A stretch of 64,000 nt of DNA, taken from contig JAEYRU010000285.1 in the NCBI GenBank assembly GCA_023435335.1, positions 1-64,000 of the forward strand, written 5' to 3'. Below, in pieces: positions 55,837 through 64,000 of the stretch. How positions within the stretch are numbered: the first letter of the stretch is position 1; every line of letters starts with the position of its first letter. A program made the translations under genes and the position numbers. The notes beneath the pieces were generated by a model, which was given only the letters and a program-made list of their open reading frames with translations, had not been told where the DNA came from and made no database searches. Source of the DNA: Pseudomonadota bacterium. Its GTDB lineage: Bacteria; Pseudomonadota; Alphaproteobacteria; Rhizobiales; Rhizobiaceae.

Positions 55837-57357
55837 ATGGACACCATTCTGGAGATGCGCGGCATTTCCAAGAGCTTTCCCGGCGTGAAGGCTCTCGATA
55901 ACGTGAACCTGAAGGTGGCCCGCGGCGAGATCCACGCCCTGGTCGGCGAGAACGGCGCCGGCAAATCGACCCTCATGAAGGTGCTTTCCGGCGTCTATCC
56001 GCACGGCTCCTATGAGGGCGAGGTGGTTTTCGAGGGCGAACCGGTTGCTCTCCACGGCATATCGGACAGTGAGCGCAACGGCATCATCATCATCCACCAG
56101 GAGCTGGCGCTGGTGCCGCTCCTGTCGATTGCCGAGAACCTCTATCTCGGCAACGAAATCACCCGACGCGGCGTCATCGATTGGCCGGAAACCTTCCAGC
56201 GCACGGAAGCGCTTCTCAGGAAGGTTGGCCTGCTCGAATCGCCCGCCGCGATCGTCGATACGCTGGGGGTGGGCAAACAACAGCTCGTGGAGATCGCCAA
56301 GGCGCTGTCCAAGGACGTGAAGCTGCTTATCCTCGATGAACCGACGGCCGCGCTGCAGGAGAATGACAGCCAGAAGCTGCTCGATCTGCTGCTCGAACTG
56401 AAAGGCCAGGGCATCACGTCGATCCTCATCTCGCACAAGCTGAACGAGATCAGCAGGGTGGCCGACACCATTACCGTCCTTCGCGATGGCGCTACAGTTT
56501 CGACGCTGGACTGTCGTCGGAAGAAGATTAGCGAGGAGCGCGTCATCCGAGACATGGTCGGCCGCGATATGGCCCACCGCTATCCGGAGCGGACGCCGAA
56601 CATCGGCAACACTCTCCTGGAAGTCTCGGACTGGAACGTCTGGCACCCTGTCCACAGGGAGCGCCAGGTCATCCGGGATGCGAATATCACGGTCGCCGCG
56701 GGCGAGGTGGTAGGCATTGCCGGCCTCATGGGTTCGGGCCGCACCGAATTCGCCATGAGCGTCTTTGGTCACTCCTATGGGCGCAACATCTCCGGCTCCG
56801 TGCGCCTCAACGGCCGCCCCATCGACGTGTCCACCGTGCGCAGGGCCGTCGACAACGGGCTCGCCTACGTCACCGAAGACCGCAAGGCGCTCGGTCTCGT
56901 CCTGGAGGAGGACGTGCTGCGCAACATCACGCTGGCGAACCTCGCCGGCGTCTCGAGCAACGGCATCATCGACGACACGGCGGAACGGCAGGCTGCCGAG
57001 GAGTATCGCCGCGCCATGAACATCCGCACGCCGAGCGTTTTCCAGAAGGTGATGAACCTGTCAGGGGGGAACCAGCAGAAGGTCGTGCTGTCCAAGTGGC
57101 TATTCGCCGGACCGCAGGTGCTCATTCTCGACGAACCGACACGCGGCATCGACGTGGGCGCCAAGTTCGAGATCTACGGCATCGTCAACCGGTTGGCTGA
57201 TCAGGGACGCGGCGTGATCCTGATCTCTTCGGAAATGCCCGAGCTGCTGGGCATGTGCGATCGCATCTACGTGATGAAGGAAGGCGCGATCGTCGGCGAG
57301 CTGCCGGCGGCCGAGGCGAGCCAGGAAAAGATCATGTCGATGATCGTGAAGGGTTGA
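55837..57357 (+). CDS. gguA: multiple-monosaccharide ABC transporter ATPase
   Basis: A 506-residue CUT2-type double ATPase. The first nucleotide-binding half has Walker A GENGAGKST, Q-loop HQELALVP, signature LGVGKQQLVEIAKAL and Walker B LLILDEPTAAL. The second half has the typically degenerate Walker A GLMGSGRTE, signature LSGGNQQKVVLSKW and LILDEPTRGIDVG. It powers sugar import with GguB and ChvE. ATG 55837 follows the chvE stop by 64 bp; the longer upstream frame belongs to chvE read out of frame. Confidence 0.95.
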   Translation: MDTILEMRGISKSFPGVKALDNVNLKVARGEIHALVGENGAGKSTLMKVLSGVYPHGSYEGEVVFEGEPVALHGISDSERNGIIIIHQELALVPLLSIAENLYLGNEITRRGVIDWPETFQRTEALLRKVGLLESPAAIVDTLGVGKQQLVEIAKALSKDVKLLILDEPTAALQENDSQKLLDLLLELKGQGITSILISHKLNEISRVADTITVLRDGATVSTLDCRRKKISEERVIRDMVGRDMAHRYPERTPNIGNTLLEVSDWNVWHPVHRERQVIRDANITVAAGEVVGIAGLMGSGRTEFAMSVFGHSYGRNISGSVRLNGRPIDVSTVRRAVDNGLAYVTEDRKALGLVLEEDVLRNITLANLAGVSSNGIIDDTAERQAAEEYRRAMNIRTPSVFQKVMNLSGGNQQKVVLSKWLFAGPQVLILDEPTRGIDVGAKFEIYGIVNRLADQGRGVILISSEMPELLGMCDRIYVMKEGAIVGELPAAEASQEKIMSMIVKG

Positions 57358-57370
57358 GGGAGGAGCAATA

Positions 57371-58570
57371 GTGACGGAACTGGCAAAATCCGCGGCAGAA
57401 CCCTCCCGCTCTACGCTTGGTCAGTATCTCGCGGGCCATCTGCGCGAATATGGCATGCTGCTCGCGCTGGTCGTCATCATGGGCTTCTTCCAGGTGATGA
57501 CGGACGGCACGCTGATGCGTCCGGTGAACATCACCAACCTGATCCTGCAGAACAGCTATATCATCATCATGGCGCTCGGCATGCTGCTGGTCATCGTGTC
57601 GGGCCATATCGATCTCTCGGTAGGCTCGGTGGTCGGCTTCATTGGCGCCGTGGCCGCGGTCCTCCTGGTCAACTACAACCTTCCGGTTCTGGTGGTGATC
57701 CCCATCTGCCTGCTCGTCGGCATCCTCATCGGAGCGGCACAGGGCTACTGGATCGCCTATTGGCGCATCCCCTCCTTTATCGTGACGTTGGCCGGCATGC
57801 TGGTCTTCCGCGGCCTGAGCCTGTGGGTTCTGCAGGGCCAGTCGGTTGGCCCCTTCCCCCGTAGCTTCCAGTTGCTGTCGACAGGTTTCGTGCCCGACCT
57901 CTTCGGAGTGGGCCGGCCGAACGTGACTGCGATCCTGCTTGGCGTGCTCGCCGCGGGGCTGCTGCTCTTCTTCGCTGCGCGCACGCGGGCGCGGCATCGC
58001 AAATACGGCATGGAGCAGGAGCCTTTCGGCTTCTTCGTAGCCCGCAACGGCCTCATCGCCGCTGCCATCGTCTATTTCGCCTATCTTCTGGCGACCTATC
58101 GCGGATTGCCCAACGTCCTGATCATCATGGCCGTCCTCACCGTGATCTATGCCTTCCTGACCAAGAACACGACAATCGGTCGCCGGATCTATGCGCTCGG
58201 CGGCAACGAAAAGGCGGCGAAGCTCTCCGGCATCCACACGGAGCGGCTGACCTTCCTGGCCTTCGTCAATATGGGCATGCTCGCCGCCTTGGCCGGCATG
58301 ATTTTCGCGGCGCGGTTGAATACCGCCACTCCGAAGGCAGGTGTGTCCTTCGAGCTGGACGTGATCGCGGCGGTCTTCATCGGCGGCGCCTCCATGTCGG
58401 GCGGTGTCGGCAAGATCATGGGCGCCGTGGTCGGCGCCTTCATCATGGGCGTCATGAACAACGGCATGTCGATCCTCGGCATCGGCATCGACTACCAGCA
58501 GGTGATCAAGGGGCTGGTGCTGCTCGCCGCCGTCATCTTCGACGTCTACAACAAGAACAAGCAGAGCTGA
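57371..58570 (+). CDS. gguB: multiple-monosaccharide ABC transporter permease
   Basis: A 399-residue BPD_transp_2 permease with about ten transmembrane helices. It has MALGMLLVIVSGHIDLSVGSVVGFIG, the family motif near residue 80, and the C-terminal AVFIGGASMSGGVGKIMGAVVGAFIMGV. A charged cytoplasmic insertion (RTRARHRKYGMEQEPFGF) in the middle is characteristic of the GguB/MmsB group. The start is GTG at 57371, 13 bp after gguA. It forms the channel for the ChvE-bound aldose. Confidence 0.94.
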   Translation: MTELAKSAAEPSRSTLGQYLAGHLREYGMLLALVVIMGFFQVMTDGTLMRPVNITNLILQNSYIIIMALGMLLVIVSGHIDLSVGSVVGFIGAVAAVLLVNYNLPVLVVIPICLLVGILIGAAQGYWIAYWRIPSFIVTLAGMLVFRGLSLWVLQGQSVGPFPRSFQLLSTGFVPDLFGVGRPNVTAILLGVLAAGLLLFFAARTRARHRKYGMEQEPFGFFVARNGLIAAAIVYFAYLLATYRGLPNVLIIMAVLTVIYAFLTKNTTIGRRIYALGGNEKAAKLSGIHTERLTFLAFVNMGMLAALAGMIFAARLNTATPKAGVSFELDVIAAVFIGGASMSGGVGKIMGAVVGAFIMGVMNNGMSILGIGIDYQQVIKGLVLLAAVIFDVYNKNKQS

Positions 58571-58579
58571 GGTGGGGCA

Positions 58580-59581
58580 ATGCTGATCTCTCAAATCCGC
58601 GACGCGGCAGGCAGGGTGTGCGTGATCGCGCGCGACGGCAGCGAGGCATATGCCGTGAGAGGTGCCGAGAGCGTCTATGCGCTGGCGCTGGAAGCCGTGC
58701 GGGGCGGCACGAAGCTGGTCGCCAAGATCCACGACTGTGGCCTCGGCGAAGCCGTGGATCTCGAGGCCGTATACGAGGAAGGACGCATGCTGCCGCCGAT
58801 CACGCATCCCGATCCCGCGCATATGCATATCACCGGAACGGGACTCACCCATCTCGGCTCCGCCGCCACGCGCGACGCAATGCACGCGAAGGCCAATGCC
58901 GAGGTCGAGGCGCTGACTGACTCCATGAAGATGTTCCGCATGGGGCTGGAGGGCGGCCGGCCGGCTGATGGCGCCGTGGGCGTCCAGCCCGAGTGGTTCT
59001 ACAAGGGAAACGGCTTCAACGCCGTTGCGCCCGGCGCGCCATTAGCCTCCCCCGCCTTCGCACTCGACGGCGGCGAGGAACCGGAGATTGCCGGCATCTA
59101 TGTGATCGGGCCGGACGGGACGCCCTTCCGCGTGGGTTTCGCGCTTTCCAACGAATTCTCCGACCATGTGACCGAGCGCATCAACTATCTCTATCTGGCC
59201 CACTCCAAGCTCAGGCAGTGTTCCTTCGGGCCCGAGATCCTGGTCGGCGACCTGCCTCGGGACGTGCAGGGCATGTCGCGCATCTCGCGTGGCGGCGAAA
59301 CGTTGTGGGAAAAGCCTTTCCTGTCGGGCGAGGCGAACATGTCGCATTCCATCTCCAATTTGGAGCATCATCATTTCAAGTACGATCTGTTTCGGCAGGC
59401 TGGGGACGTGCATGTCCACATGTTCGGCACCGCGACCCTATCCTTTGCCGACGGCGTCCGCGCCGAGCCTGGAGACATTTTCGAGATCGAGGCGCCGGAT
59501 TTCGGCCTGCCGCTCAGGAACCCCCTGGCAGCGGGACCCCCCGGCGGGCCCGAAAAGCTCTATCGTGTCGCCGCCTTGTAG
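58580..59581 (+). CDS. gguC: GguC (AraD1-type) FAH-fold protein
   Basis: A 333-residue GguC protein, 9 bp after gguB. Residues ~120-330 follow the fumarylacetoacetate-hydrolase superfamily pattern: the EPEIAGIYVIGPDGTPFRVGFALSNEFSDH segment with acidic metal ligands, and GEANMSHSISNLEHHHFKYDLF near the C-terminus. GguC always accompanies the ChvE-GguAB transporter and has been suggested to act on sugar-derived keto acids, possibly as an L-2-keto-3-deoxyarabonate dehydratase; the reaction is not certain. It could take the product of the downstream arabonate dehydratase. Confidence 0.85.
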   Translation: MLISQIRDAAGRVCVIARDGSEAYAVRGAESVYALALEAVRGGTKLVAKIHDCGLGEAVDLEAVYEEGRMLPPITHPDPAHMHITGTGLTHLGSAATRDAMHAKANAEVEALTDSMKMFRMGLEGGRPADGAVGVQPEWFYKGNGFNAVAPGAPLASPAFALDGGEEPEIAGIYVIGPDGTPFRVGFALSNEFSDHVTERINYLYLAHSKLRQCSFGPEILVGDLPRDVQGMSRISRGGETLWEKPFLSGEANMSHSISNLEHHHFKYDLFRQAGDVHVHMFGTATLSFADGVRAEPGDIFEIEAPDFGLPLRNPLAAGPPGGPEKLYRVAAL

Positions 59582-59631
59582 AATTACCGGCCACATAGCC
59601 GGCCGGACCGAATGCTGAGGGAGTAATTGGA

Positions 59632-61374
59632 ATGACGTTCAAGCCGGCGGCATGGCCGCGCAAGCTGCGCTCGACCGAATGGTTCGGCGGCACGACGCGC
59701 GACCACATCTATCACCGCTCCTGGATGAAGAACCAGGGGCTGCCGGCCGACCTGTTCGACGGACGGCCGGTCATTGGCATCTGTAACGCATGGTCTGAGC
59801 TGACACCCTGCAACGCGCATCTGCGCGACCTCGCCCAGCGGGTGAAGCATGGCATCTACGAGGCTGGCGGCCTGCCTCTGGAGTTTCCGGTGTTCTCCGT
59901 GGGCGAGAGCGCGTTGCGGCCGACGGCAATGATGTTTCGTAATCTCGCGGCGATGGACGTCGAAGAGGCCCTGCGCGGCAACCCGATCGACGGCGTTGTG
60001 CTCATGGTCGGCTGCGACAAGACCACGCCGGCACTGATGATGGGCGCTGCCTCGGTCGACATTCCGGCCATCGTCGTTTCCGGAGGACCGATGCTGAACG
60101 GCTGGTTCCGTGGCGAGCGCGTCGGCTCCGGAACCGCGCTCTGGCAGATGTCGGAGGCGATCAAGGCCGGCACCATGAGCGAAGCCGACTTCCTTGAAGC
60201 CGAGCAGGCGATGAGCCGTTCGCCGGGCTCCTGCAACACGATGGGCACTGCCTCCACCATGGCGAGCATGGCCGAGGCGCTCGGCATGGCGCTGTCCGGC
60301 AACGCCGCGATCCCCGCGGTCGACAGCCGCCGCCGCATCATGGCGCACCTGACCGGCCGCCGCATCGTCGATATGGTGAAGGACAATCTGAAGCCTTCGG
60401 ACGTCCTCACGCGGCAGGCCTTCGAGAATGCGATCCGCACCAACGGCGCGATTGGCGGCTCGACCAACGCGGTGATCCACCTGCTGGCGCTCGCGGGCCG
60501 TGTCGGCGTCGACATCACGCTTGAGGACTGGGACCGCATCGGCCGCGACATACCTACCATCGTCAACCTGATGCCATCGGGCAAATACCTCATGGAGGAG
60601 TTCTTCTACGCCGGCGGCCTGCCGGTCGTGATCAAGCGCCTGGGCGAGGCGGGGTTGCTCCACAAGGAGGCGCTCACCGTTTCCGGCAAGGGCATCTGGG
60701 AGGAGGTCAAGGACGTCCGCAACTGGAACGAGGACGTCATCCTGCCCGCCGACAAGGCGCTGACCGCGCAGGGCGGTATCGCGGTGCTGAAGGGCAACCT
60801 CGCTCCCAATGGCGCGGTGCTGAAGCCGTCAGCGGCCACCCCTGCGCTGATGGTGCACCGAGGGCGAGCCGTCGTGTTCGAGGATATCGACGACTACAAG
60901 GCCAAGATCAACGACGAGGCGCTCGACATCGACGAGACCTGCGTCATGGTGCTGAAGAACTGCGGGCCGAAGGGTTATCCCGGCATGGCCGAGGTCGGCA
61001 ACATGGGCCTGCCTCCGAAGGTGCTGCGCAAGGGCATCTTCGATATGGTGCGCATCTCCGACGCCCGCATGTCTGGCACCGCCTATGGCACGGTGGTCCT
61101 GCACACCAGCCCCGAAGCGGCTGTCGGCGGGCCGTTGGCTATCGTGCAGGATGGCGACATGATCGAGCTCGACGTGCCGAACCGTCGTCTGCACCTCGAT
61201 GTACCGGCTGAAGAGATCGCCCGCAGGCTGGCGGCCTGGCAGAGCGCCGTGCCAACGCCCACCGGCGGCTACGCCCGCCTGTACCACGACCATGTGACCG
61301 GCGCCGATACCGGCGCCGACCTCGATTTCCTCCGGGGGTGCCGTGGCAACGCGGTGCCGCGCGACTCCCATTGA
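59632..61374 (+). CDS. araC: L-arabinonate/D-galactonate dehydratase, IlvD/Edd family
   Basis: A 580-residue [2Fe-2S] dehydratase closely resembling Rhizobium L-arabinonate dehydratase (KLRSTEWFGGTTRDHIYHRSWMKNQGLP at the start). Cluster cysteines are C60 (ELTPCNAH), C128 (LMVGCDKTTP) and C201 (SPGSCNTMGTAS), in register with the characterised enzyme. That enzyme acts on L-arabinonate, D-fuconate and D-galactonate. It therefore can feed both 2-keto-3-deoxyarabonate and 2-keto-3-deoxygalactonate routes; the dgoK downstream supports the galactonate one. It differs from xylD at 50457 in the N-terminal motif and C-terminal tail. RBS GGGAG precedes ATG 59632. Note that araC here is the dehydratase name, not the regulator. 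Confidence 0.88.
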   Translation: MTFKPAAWPRKLRSTEWFGGTTRDHIYHRSWMKNQGLPADLFDGRPVIGICNAWSELTPCNAHLRDLAQRVKHGIYEAGGLPLEFPVFSVGESALRPTAMMFRNLAAMDVEEALRGNPIDGVVLMVGCDKTTPALMMGAASVDIPAIVVSGGPMLNGWFRGERVGSGTALWQMSEAIKAGTMSEADFLEAEQAMSRSPGSCNTMGTASTMASMAEALGMALSGNAAIPAVDSRRRIMAHLTGRRIVDMVKDNLKPSDVLTRQAFENAIRTNGAIGGSTNAVIHLLALAGRVGVDITLEDWDRIGRDIPTIVNLMPSGKYLMEEFFYAGGLPVVIKRLGEAGLLHKEALTVSGKGIWEEVKDVRNWNEDVILPADKALTAQGGIAVLKGNLAPNGAVLKPSAATPALMVHRGRAVVFEDIDDYKAKINDEALDIDETCVMVLKNCGPKGYPGMAEVGNMGLPPKVLRKGIFDMVRISDARMSGTAYGTVVLHTSPEAAVGGPLAIVQDGDMIELDVPNRRLHLDVPAEEIARRLAAWQSAVPTPTGGYARLYHDHVTGADTGADLDFLRGCRGNAVPRDSH

Positions 61375-61401
61375 TCCCAAGCACAACCACTGGAAGAAGC
61401 C

Positions 61402-62172
61402 ATGAAATTCTCCGCCACGTTCCACGATCTCCGGGGCAAGTCCGTCTTCATTACCGGCGGCGGCTCCGGCATTGGCGAGTACCTGACCGAGGGTTTCGTC
61501 GCGCAGGGGGCGCGCGTCGCCTTCGTGCAGCGTTCCGATGCCAGCCCGCTATGCGACCGGCTGGAGAAGGAGCATGGGGAGCGCCCGCTATTCATCAAGT
61601 GCGACGTCACCGACATCCCGGCCCTGCAGTCGGCGATCAGGCAGGCTGACAACGCGCACGGCCCCGTGGAAGTGCTGGTCAACAATGCGGCGTGGGACAA
61701 TCGGCACACGCTCGACGAACTCACCGTCGAGCAGTGGGACTACATGCAGAACGTGAACATTCGCCATCACTTCTTCGCCATCCAGGCGGTCGCACCCGGC
61801 ATGCGCGCCGCAGGCGCCGGATCGATCATAAACTATTCCTCAATCTCCTACATGATGGGCAATGACGGCTACCCCGCCTATGCGGCGGCGAAATCCGGCA
61901 TCACCGGTCTTACGCGCGCGCTCGCCCGCGAGCTGGGCAGGGACAATATCCGCGTCAACGCCCTGATGCCCGGTTGGGTGCTGACGGACCGGCAGCGCGA
62001 GCTTTGGGCGTCGCCCGAGGGACTGCAGAACCACATCGACCGCCAGAGCCTCAAAATCGAGATCCCGCCTGAAGCGATGGTGGAACCCACGCTCTTCCTG
62101 GCCTCCAACGCATCGACGGTGATGACCGGCCAGGCGCTGGTGGTCGACGCGGGCGTCGTCGTCACCGGATGA
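61402..62172 (+). CDS. SDR-family aldose 1-dehydrogenase (galactose/arabinose/xylose type)
   Basis: A 256-residue classical short-chain dehydrogenase: TGGGSGIG at 18-25, NNAA 94-97, catalytic Ser 146-147, Y160 and K164 in YAAAK. Sequence style and operon context (next to a sugar-acid dehydratase and dgoK) fit a D-galactose, L-arabinose or D-xylose 1-dehydrogenase making the lactone. The first strand ends in QRSD, without a clear Asp for NAD specificity. ATG 61402 follows the dehydratase by 27 bp. Its stop overlaps dgoK (ATGA). Confidence 0.82.
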   Translation: MKFSATFHDLRGKSVFITGGGSGIGEYLTEGFVAQGARVAFVQRSDASPLCDRLEKEHGERPLFIKCDVTDIPALQSAIRQADNAHGPVEVLVNNAAWDNRHTLDELTVEQWDYMQNVNIRHHFFAIQAVAPGMRAAGAGSIINYSSISYMMGNDGYPAYAAAKSGITGLTRALARELGRDNIRVNALMPGWVLTDRQRELWASPEGLQNHIDRQSLKIEIPPEAMVEPTLFLASNASTVMTGQALVVDAGVVVTG

Positions 62173-63068
62173 GCCCCTTCTGCGCCGCGGTCGACTGGGG
62201 CACCTCGTCCTTCCGCCTGTGGCTGCTCCATCGCGACGGCTCGATCCTCGCCGAGCGGCGTACCGCCGACGGAATGATGGCAGCGCGTGAAACCGGCTTC
62301 GCCGAGGTGCTCGAACATCGCCTCGCCGAGGTCGGCGCGGCTCCCGACCTCCCAGTCGTCGTCTGCGGAATGGCCGGCGCGAAGCATGGCTGGATTGAAG
62401 CGCCCTATCTCGACACACCGGCCAACCTGGCCGAACTGGCAACGCAGGCGGTCACGCCAGCCCATCCGGGGCGCGATGTACGCATCCTGCCCGGCATAGC
62501 CCAGCGCGACGCCGCCTTTCCGGATGTGATGCGAGGAGAGGAGACGCAACTCCTCGGGCTCGCGGCGGAAGGAACCCGCTCGGGCCTTGCCTGTCTGCCC
62601 GGCACCCACTCCAAGTGGGCGGTGCTGCGTGAGGGGCGCGTGGAATCCTTCTCCACTTTCATGACCGGCGAGATGTTCGCCGCGCTCTCCGGGCACACGA
62701 TTCTCAGACTCAGCACGGAAGGTGAAGCCTCGCCCGACGATCCCACGTTCCTGGCCGCCGTTCGCGAGGCCGCCACGTCCCCTGCCGCCATCGCCAATCA
62801 GCTTTTCGCCATCCGCGCCGGCGCGTTGCTCGGCTTTCCGGCGCGCGGCGCCGCAGGCCTGTCCGGCGCGCTCATAGGGCTCGAACTGGTAGGTGTCGCC
62901 ATCCGCCATAGCGACGCCCGCGACGAAGTTGTTCTCGTCTCCGCCGGTCGCCTGGGCGACCTCTATAGATCCGCCCTTGCCGACCTTGGCTTCACCGTCC
63001 GCACAGCCGATGCCGATGCCCTCGTCAGGCGTGGTCTGCTCAGCGCGGCGCTGGCCCTTTGGGGCTAA
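62169..63068 (+). CDS. dgoK: 2-dehydro-3-deoxygalactonokinase
   Basis: A 299-residue DgoK-family kinase (EC 2.7.1.58) of the ASKHA fold, phosphorylating 2-keto-3-deoxygalactonate. The phosphate-1 loop is AVDWGTSSFRLWLL, followed by the conserved CGMAGAKHGWIEAPY, PGIAQRDAAFPDVMRGEETQLLG and LPGTHSKWAVLREGRVESFSTFMTGE. It starts at ATG 62169 inside the SDR stop. The normal next gene, the DgoA aldolase that splits the phosphorylated product, is absent; the strand switches after 45 bp. The pathway needs an aldolase from elsewhere. Confidence 0.92.
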   Translation: MSPFCAAVDWGTSSFRLWLLHRDGSILAERRTADGMMAARETGFAEVLEHRLAEVGAAPDLPVVVCGMAGAKHGWIEAPYLDTPANLAELATQAVTPAHPGRDVRILPGIAQRDAAFPDVMRGEETQLLGLAAEGTRSGLACLPGTHSKWAVLREGRVESFSTFMTGEMFAALSGHTILRLSTEGEASPDDPTFLAAVREAATSPAAIANQLFAIRAGALLGFPARGAAGLSGALIGLELVGVAIRHSDARDEVVLVSAGRLGDLYRSALADLGFTVRTADADALVRRGLLSAALALWG

Positions 63069-63113
63069 GCGTCGCTCCGGTCATGCGCCCGCAAGCGGGG
63101 AGAGACGACGGTT

Positions 63114-64000
63114 TCACCCCGTCGTCAGCGTCCTTCGGACCGCATCCCGCCATCCCCTGATCGCCGACTTCCGTTCCGCCTCGCCCATCTGCGGCTCGAA
63201 CCGCCTGTCCAGCGCCCAGCTCTTGGCGAATTCGCGCTGCCCCGGCCACACCCCGGCGCGCGAACCCGCGAGCCACGCCGCACCCAATGCCGTCGTCTCC
63301 CGGATCTTCGGCCGGTCGACCGGCACGGCAAGGATGTCGGCCAGCGCCTGCATGGTCCAGTCCGACGCTACCATGCCGCCGTCGGCGCGCAGCACCTTGC
63401 CGTCGGCCGCGCCCGGCCAGTCCCTTGTCATAGCGTCCAGAAGGTCGCGCGTCTGGAAGGCGACGCTCTGTAATGCCGCCTTGGCGAACTCGGCCGGTCC
63501 GGTATTGCGCGTCAGCCCGAAAATGGCGCCGCGCGCCTCCGCGTCCCAGTGCGGAGCGCCGAGGCCTACGAAGGCTGGCACCAGGTAGACATGCTGCGAG
63601 GGGTCGGCTTTCGCGGCGTACTCGCCGCTATGCTCTGCCTTGCCGATGATCTTCAGCCCATCCCGCAGCCACTGAACTGCCGCACCCGCGATGAAGATCG
63701 AACCCTCCAGCGCGTAGGTGACCTTGCCGTCGAGCCGGTAGGCGATGGTCGAGAGCAGGCGGTTCTTCGAGTGAACCAGCTTGTCGCCCGTGTTGAGCAC
63801 GGCGAAGCAGCCGGTGCCGTAGGTCGATTTCATCGTCCCCGGCTCGAAGCACGCCTGGCCGATCGTCGCCGCCTGCTGGTCACCCGCCACGCCGAGGATG
63901 GGGATCTCGGCTCCGAAATACCTCTTCTCCGTGACGCCGAAATCGGCAGCGCAATCCTTTACTTCAGGTAACAGCGCCGCTGGAATGTCGAGCAGGCCGA
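63114..64000 (-). CDS. glpK: glycerol kinase, 5'-truncated by window edge
   Basis: The C-terminal ~295 residues of glycerol kinase (EC 2.7.1.30), with the 5' part beyond base 64000. Recognisable segments are AEIPILGVAGDQQAATIGQ, MKSTYGTGCFAVLNTGD, ALEGSIFIAGAAVQWLRDGL, VYLVPAFVGLGAPHWDAEARG and LRADGGMVASDWTMQ, the nucleotide-binding core of the FGGY family. It converges on dgoK. The reading frame continues upstream past the ATG at 63890, so that codon is internal. I see no link between this gene and the sugar locus. Confidence 0.93.
   Translation of the reverse strand, partial: GLLDIPAALLPEVKDCAADFGVTEKRYFGAEIPILGVAGDQQAATIGQACFEPGTMKSTYGTGCFAVLNTGDKLVHSKNRLLSTIAYRLDGKVTYALEGSIFIAGAAVQWLRDGLKIIGKAEHSGEYAAKADPSQHVYLVPAFVGLGAPHWDAEARGAIFGLTRNTGPAEFAKAALQSVAFQTRDLLDAMTRDWPGAADGKVLRADGGMVASDWTMQALADILAVPVDRPKIRETTALGAAWLAGSRAGVWPGQREFAKSWALDRRFEPQMGEAERKSAIRGWRDAVRRTLTTG

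Noticed and set aside
57332..58885. 517-residue reverse open frame across gguB
   Set aside because: Composition dominated by His, Asp and Gln, typical of antisense reading of a hydrophobic permease gene.

Overview
The window looks like chromosomal DNA from a high-G+C alphaproteobacterium of the order Hyphomicrobiales (Rhizobiales), probably near Mesorhizobium/Aminobacter/Nitratireductor. The grounds are the gene content: a Brucella-type Omp10 lipoprotein, CpdR beside N-formylglutamate amidohydrolase and tRNA-Val, ChvE-GguABC sugar uptake with a GguR-type regulator, homospermidine synthase with a group IV ornithine decarboxylase, DUF882 and DUF459 proteins, and rhizobial RpoH/ROSE-type heat-shock control. 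Genes are tightly packed with many 1-4 bp stop/start overlaps (ATGA, GTGA, TTGA). I see no prophage, insertion sequence, integrase, replication origin or CRISPR array.

Layout. 1-4.5 kb: end of an SLC13-type permease, a YCII protein, an aminotransferase, an acetyltransferase, an SDR and a tiny membrane protein. 4.5-8.5 kb: a Ni/Co exporter with a His-rich loop plus its DUF1007 partner, then an amidase-LysR pair. 8.5-11 kb: ornithine decarboxylase behind a ~430-nt leader that may be a speF-type RNA, and a GNAT. 11-19.3 kb: a DUF882 envelope protein, an orphan NtrC-type regulator, oligoendopeptidase F, pabB-pabC and a DUF3445 protein. 19.3-23.2 kb: homospermidine synthase, Omp10-like lipoprotein, a membrane zinc protease and a PaaK-like ligase. 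23.3-33.4 kb: a secreted 5'-nucleotidase with a LysM tail, ferrochelatase, a stomatin-NfeD pair, an outer-membrane barrel, GalU, a lytic transglycosylase and a DUF459 SGNH-like protein. 33.4-41.4 kb: GltD, GltB and a membrane diguanylate cyclase. 41.6-45.4 kb: threonine aldolase and a bufferin (copper-buffering RiPP) operon bufA-bufB-bufC-doxX. 45.4-49.9 kb: a small heat-shock protein with RpoH promoter and ROSE-like thermometer, an alpha/beta hydrolase, HisN, a small RNA, HutG, CpdR and tRNA-Val. 50-64 kb: a sugar-acid locus.

The sugar locus is the most coherent functional block. The divergent gguR-xylX-xylD and chvE-gguA-gguB-gguC-araC/IlvD-SDR-dgoK units join aldose import (ChvE-GguAB) to non-phosphorylative oxidation. 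XylD and XylX are two Weimberg-pathway enzymes. The SDR, the second IlvD/Edd dehydratase and the KDGal kinase fit L-arabinose/D-galactose oxidation (De Ley-Doudoroff type). The lactonase, KDPGal aldolase and alpha-ketoglutarate semialdehyde dehydrogenase are not in the window. A glycerol kinase gene converges from the right edge.

The observations most worth a second look are an apparent frame break at the start of bufC, the RNA-level regulators (ROSE-like thermometer, UUUCCUCCCU sRNA, ODC leader), paired dyads between gguR and chvE, an orphan type-I-secretion-like C-terminal domain next to tRNA-Val, and a DUF459 protein lacking the canonical SGNH Ser and His.
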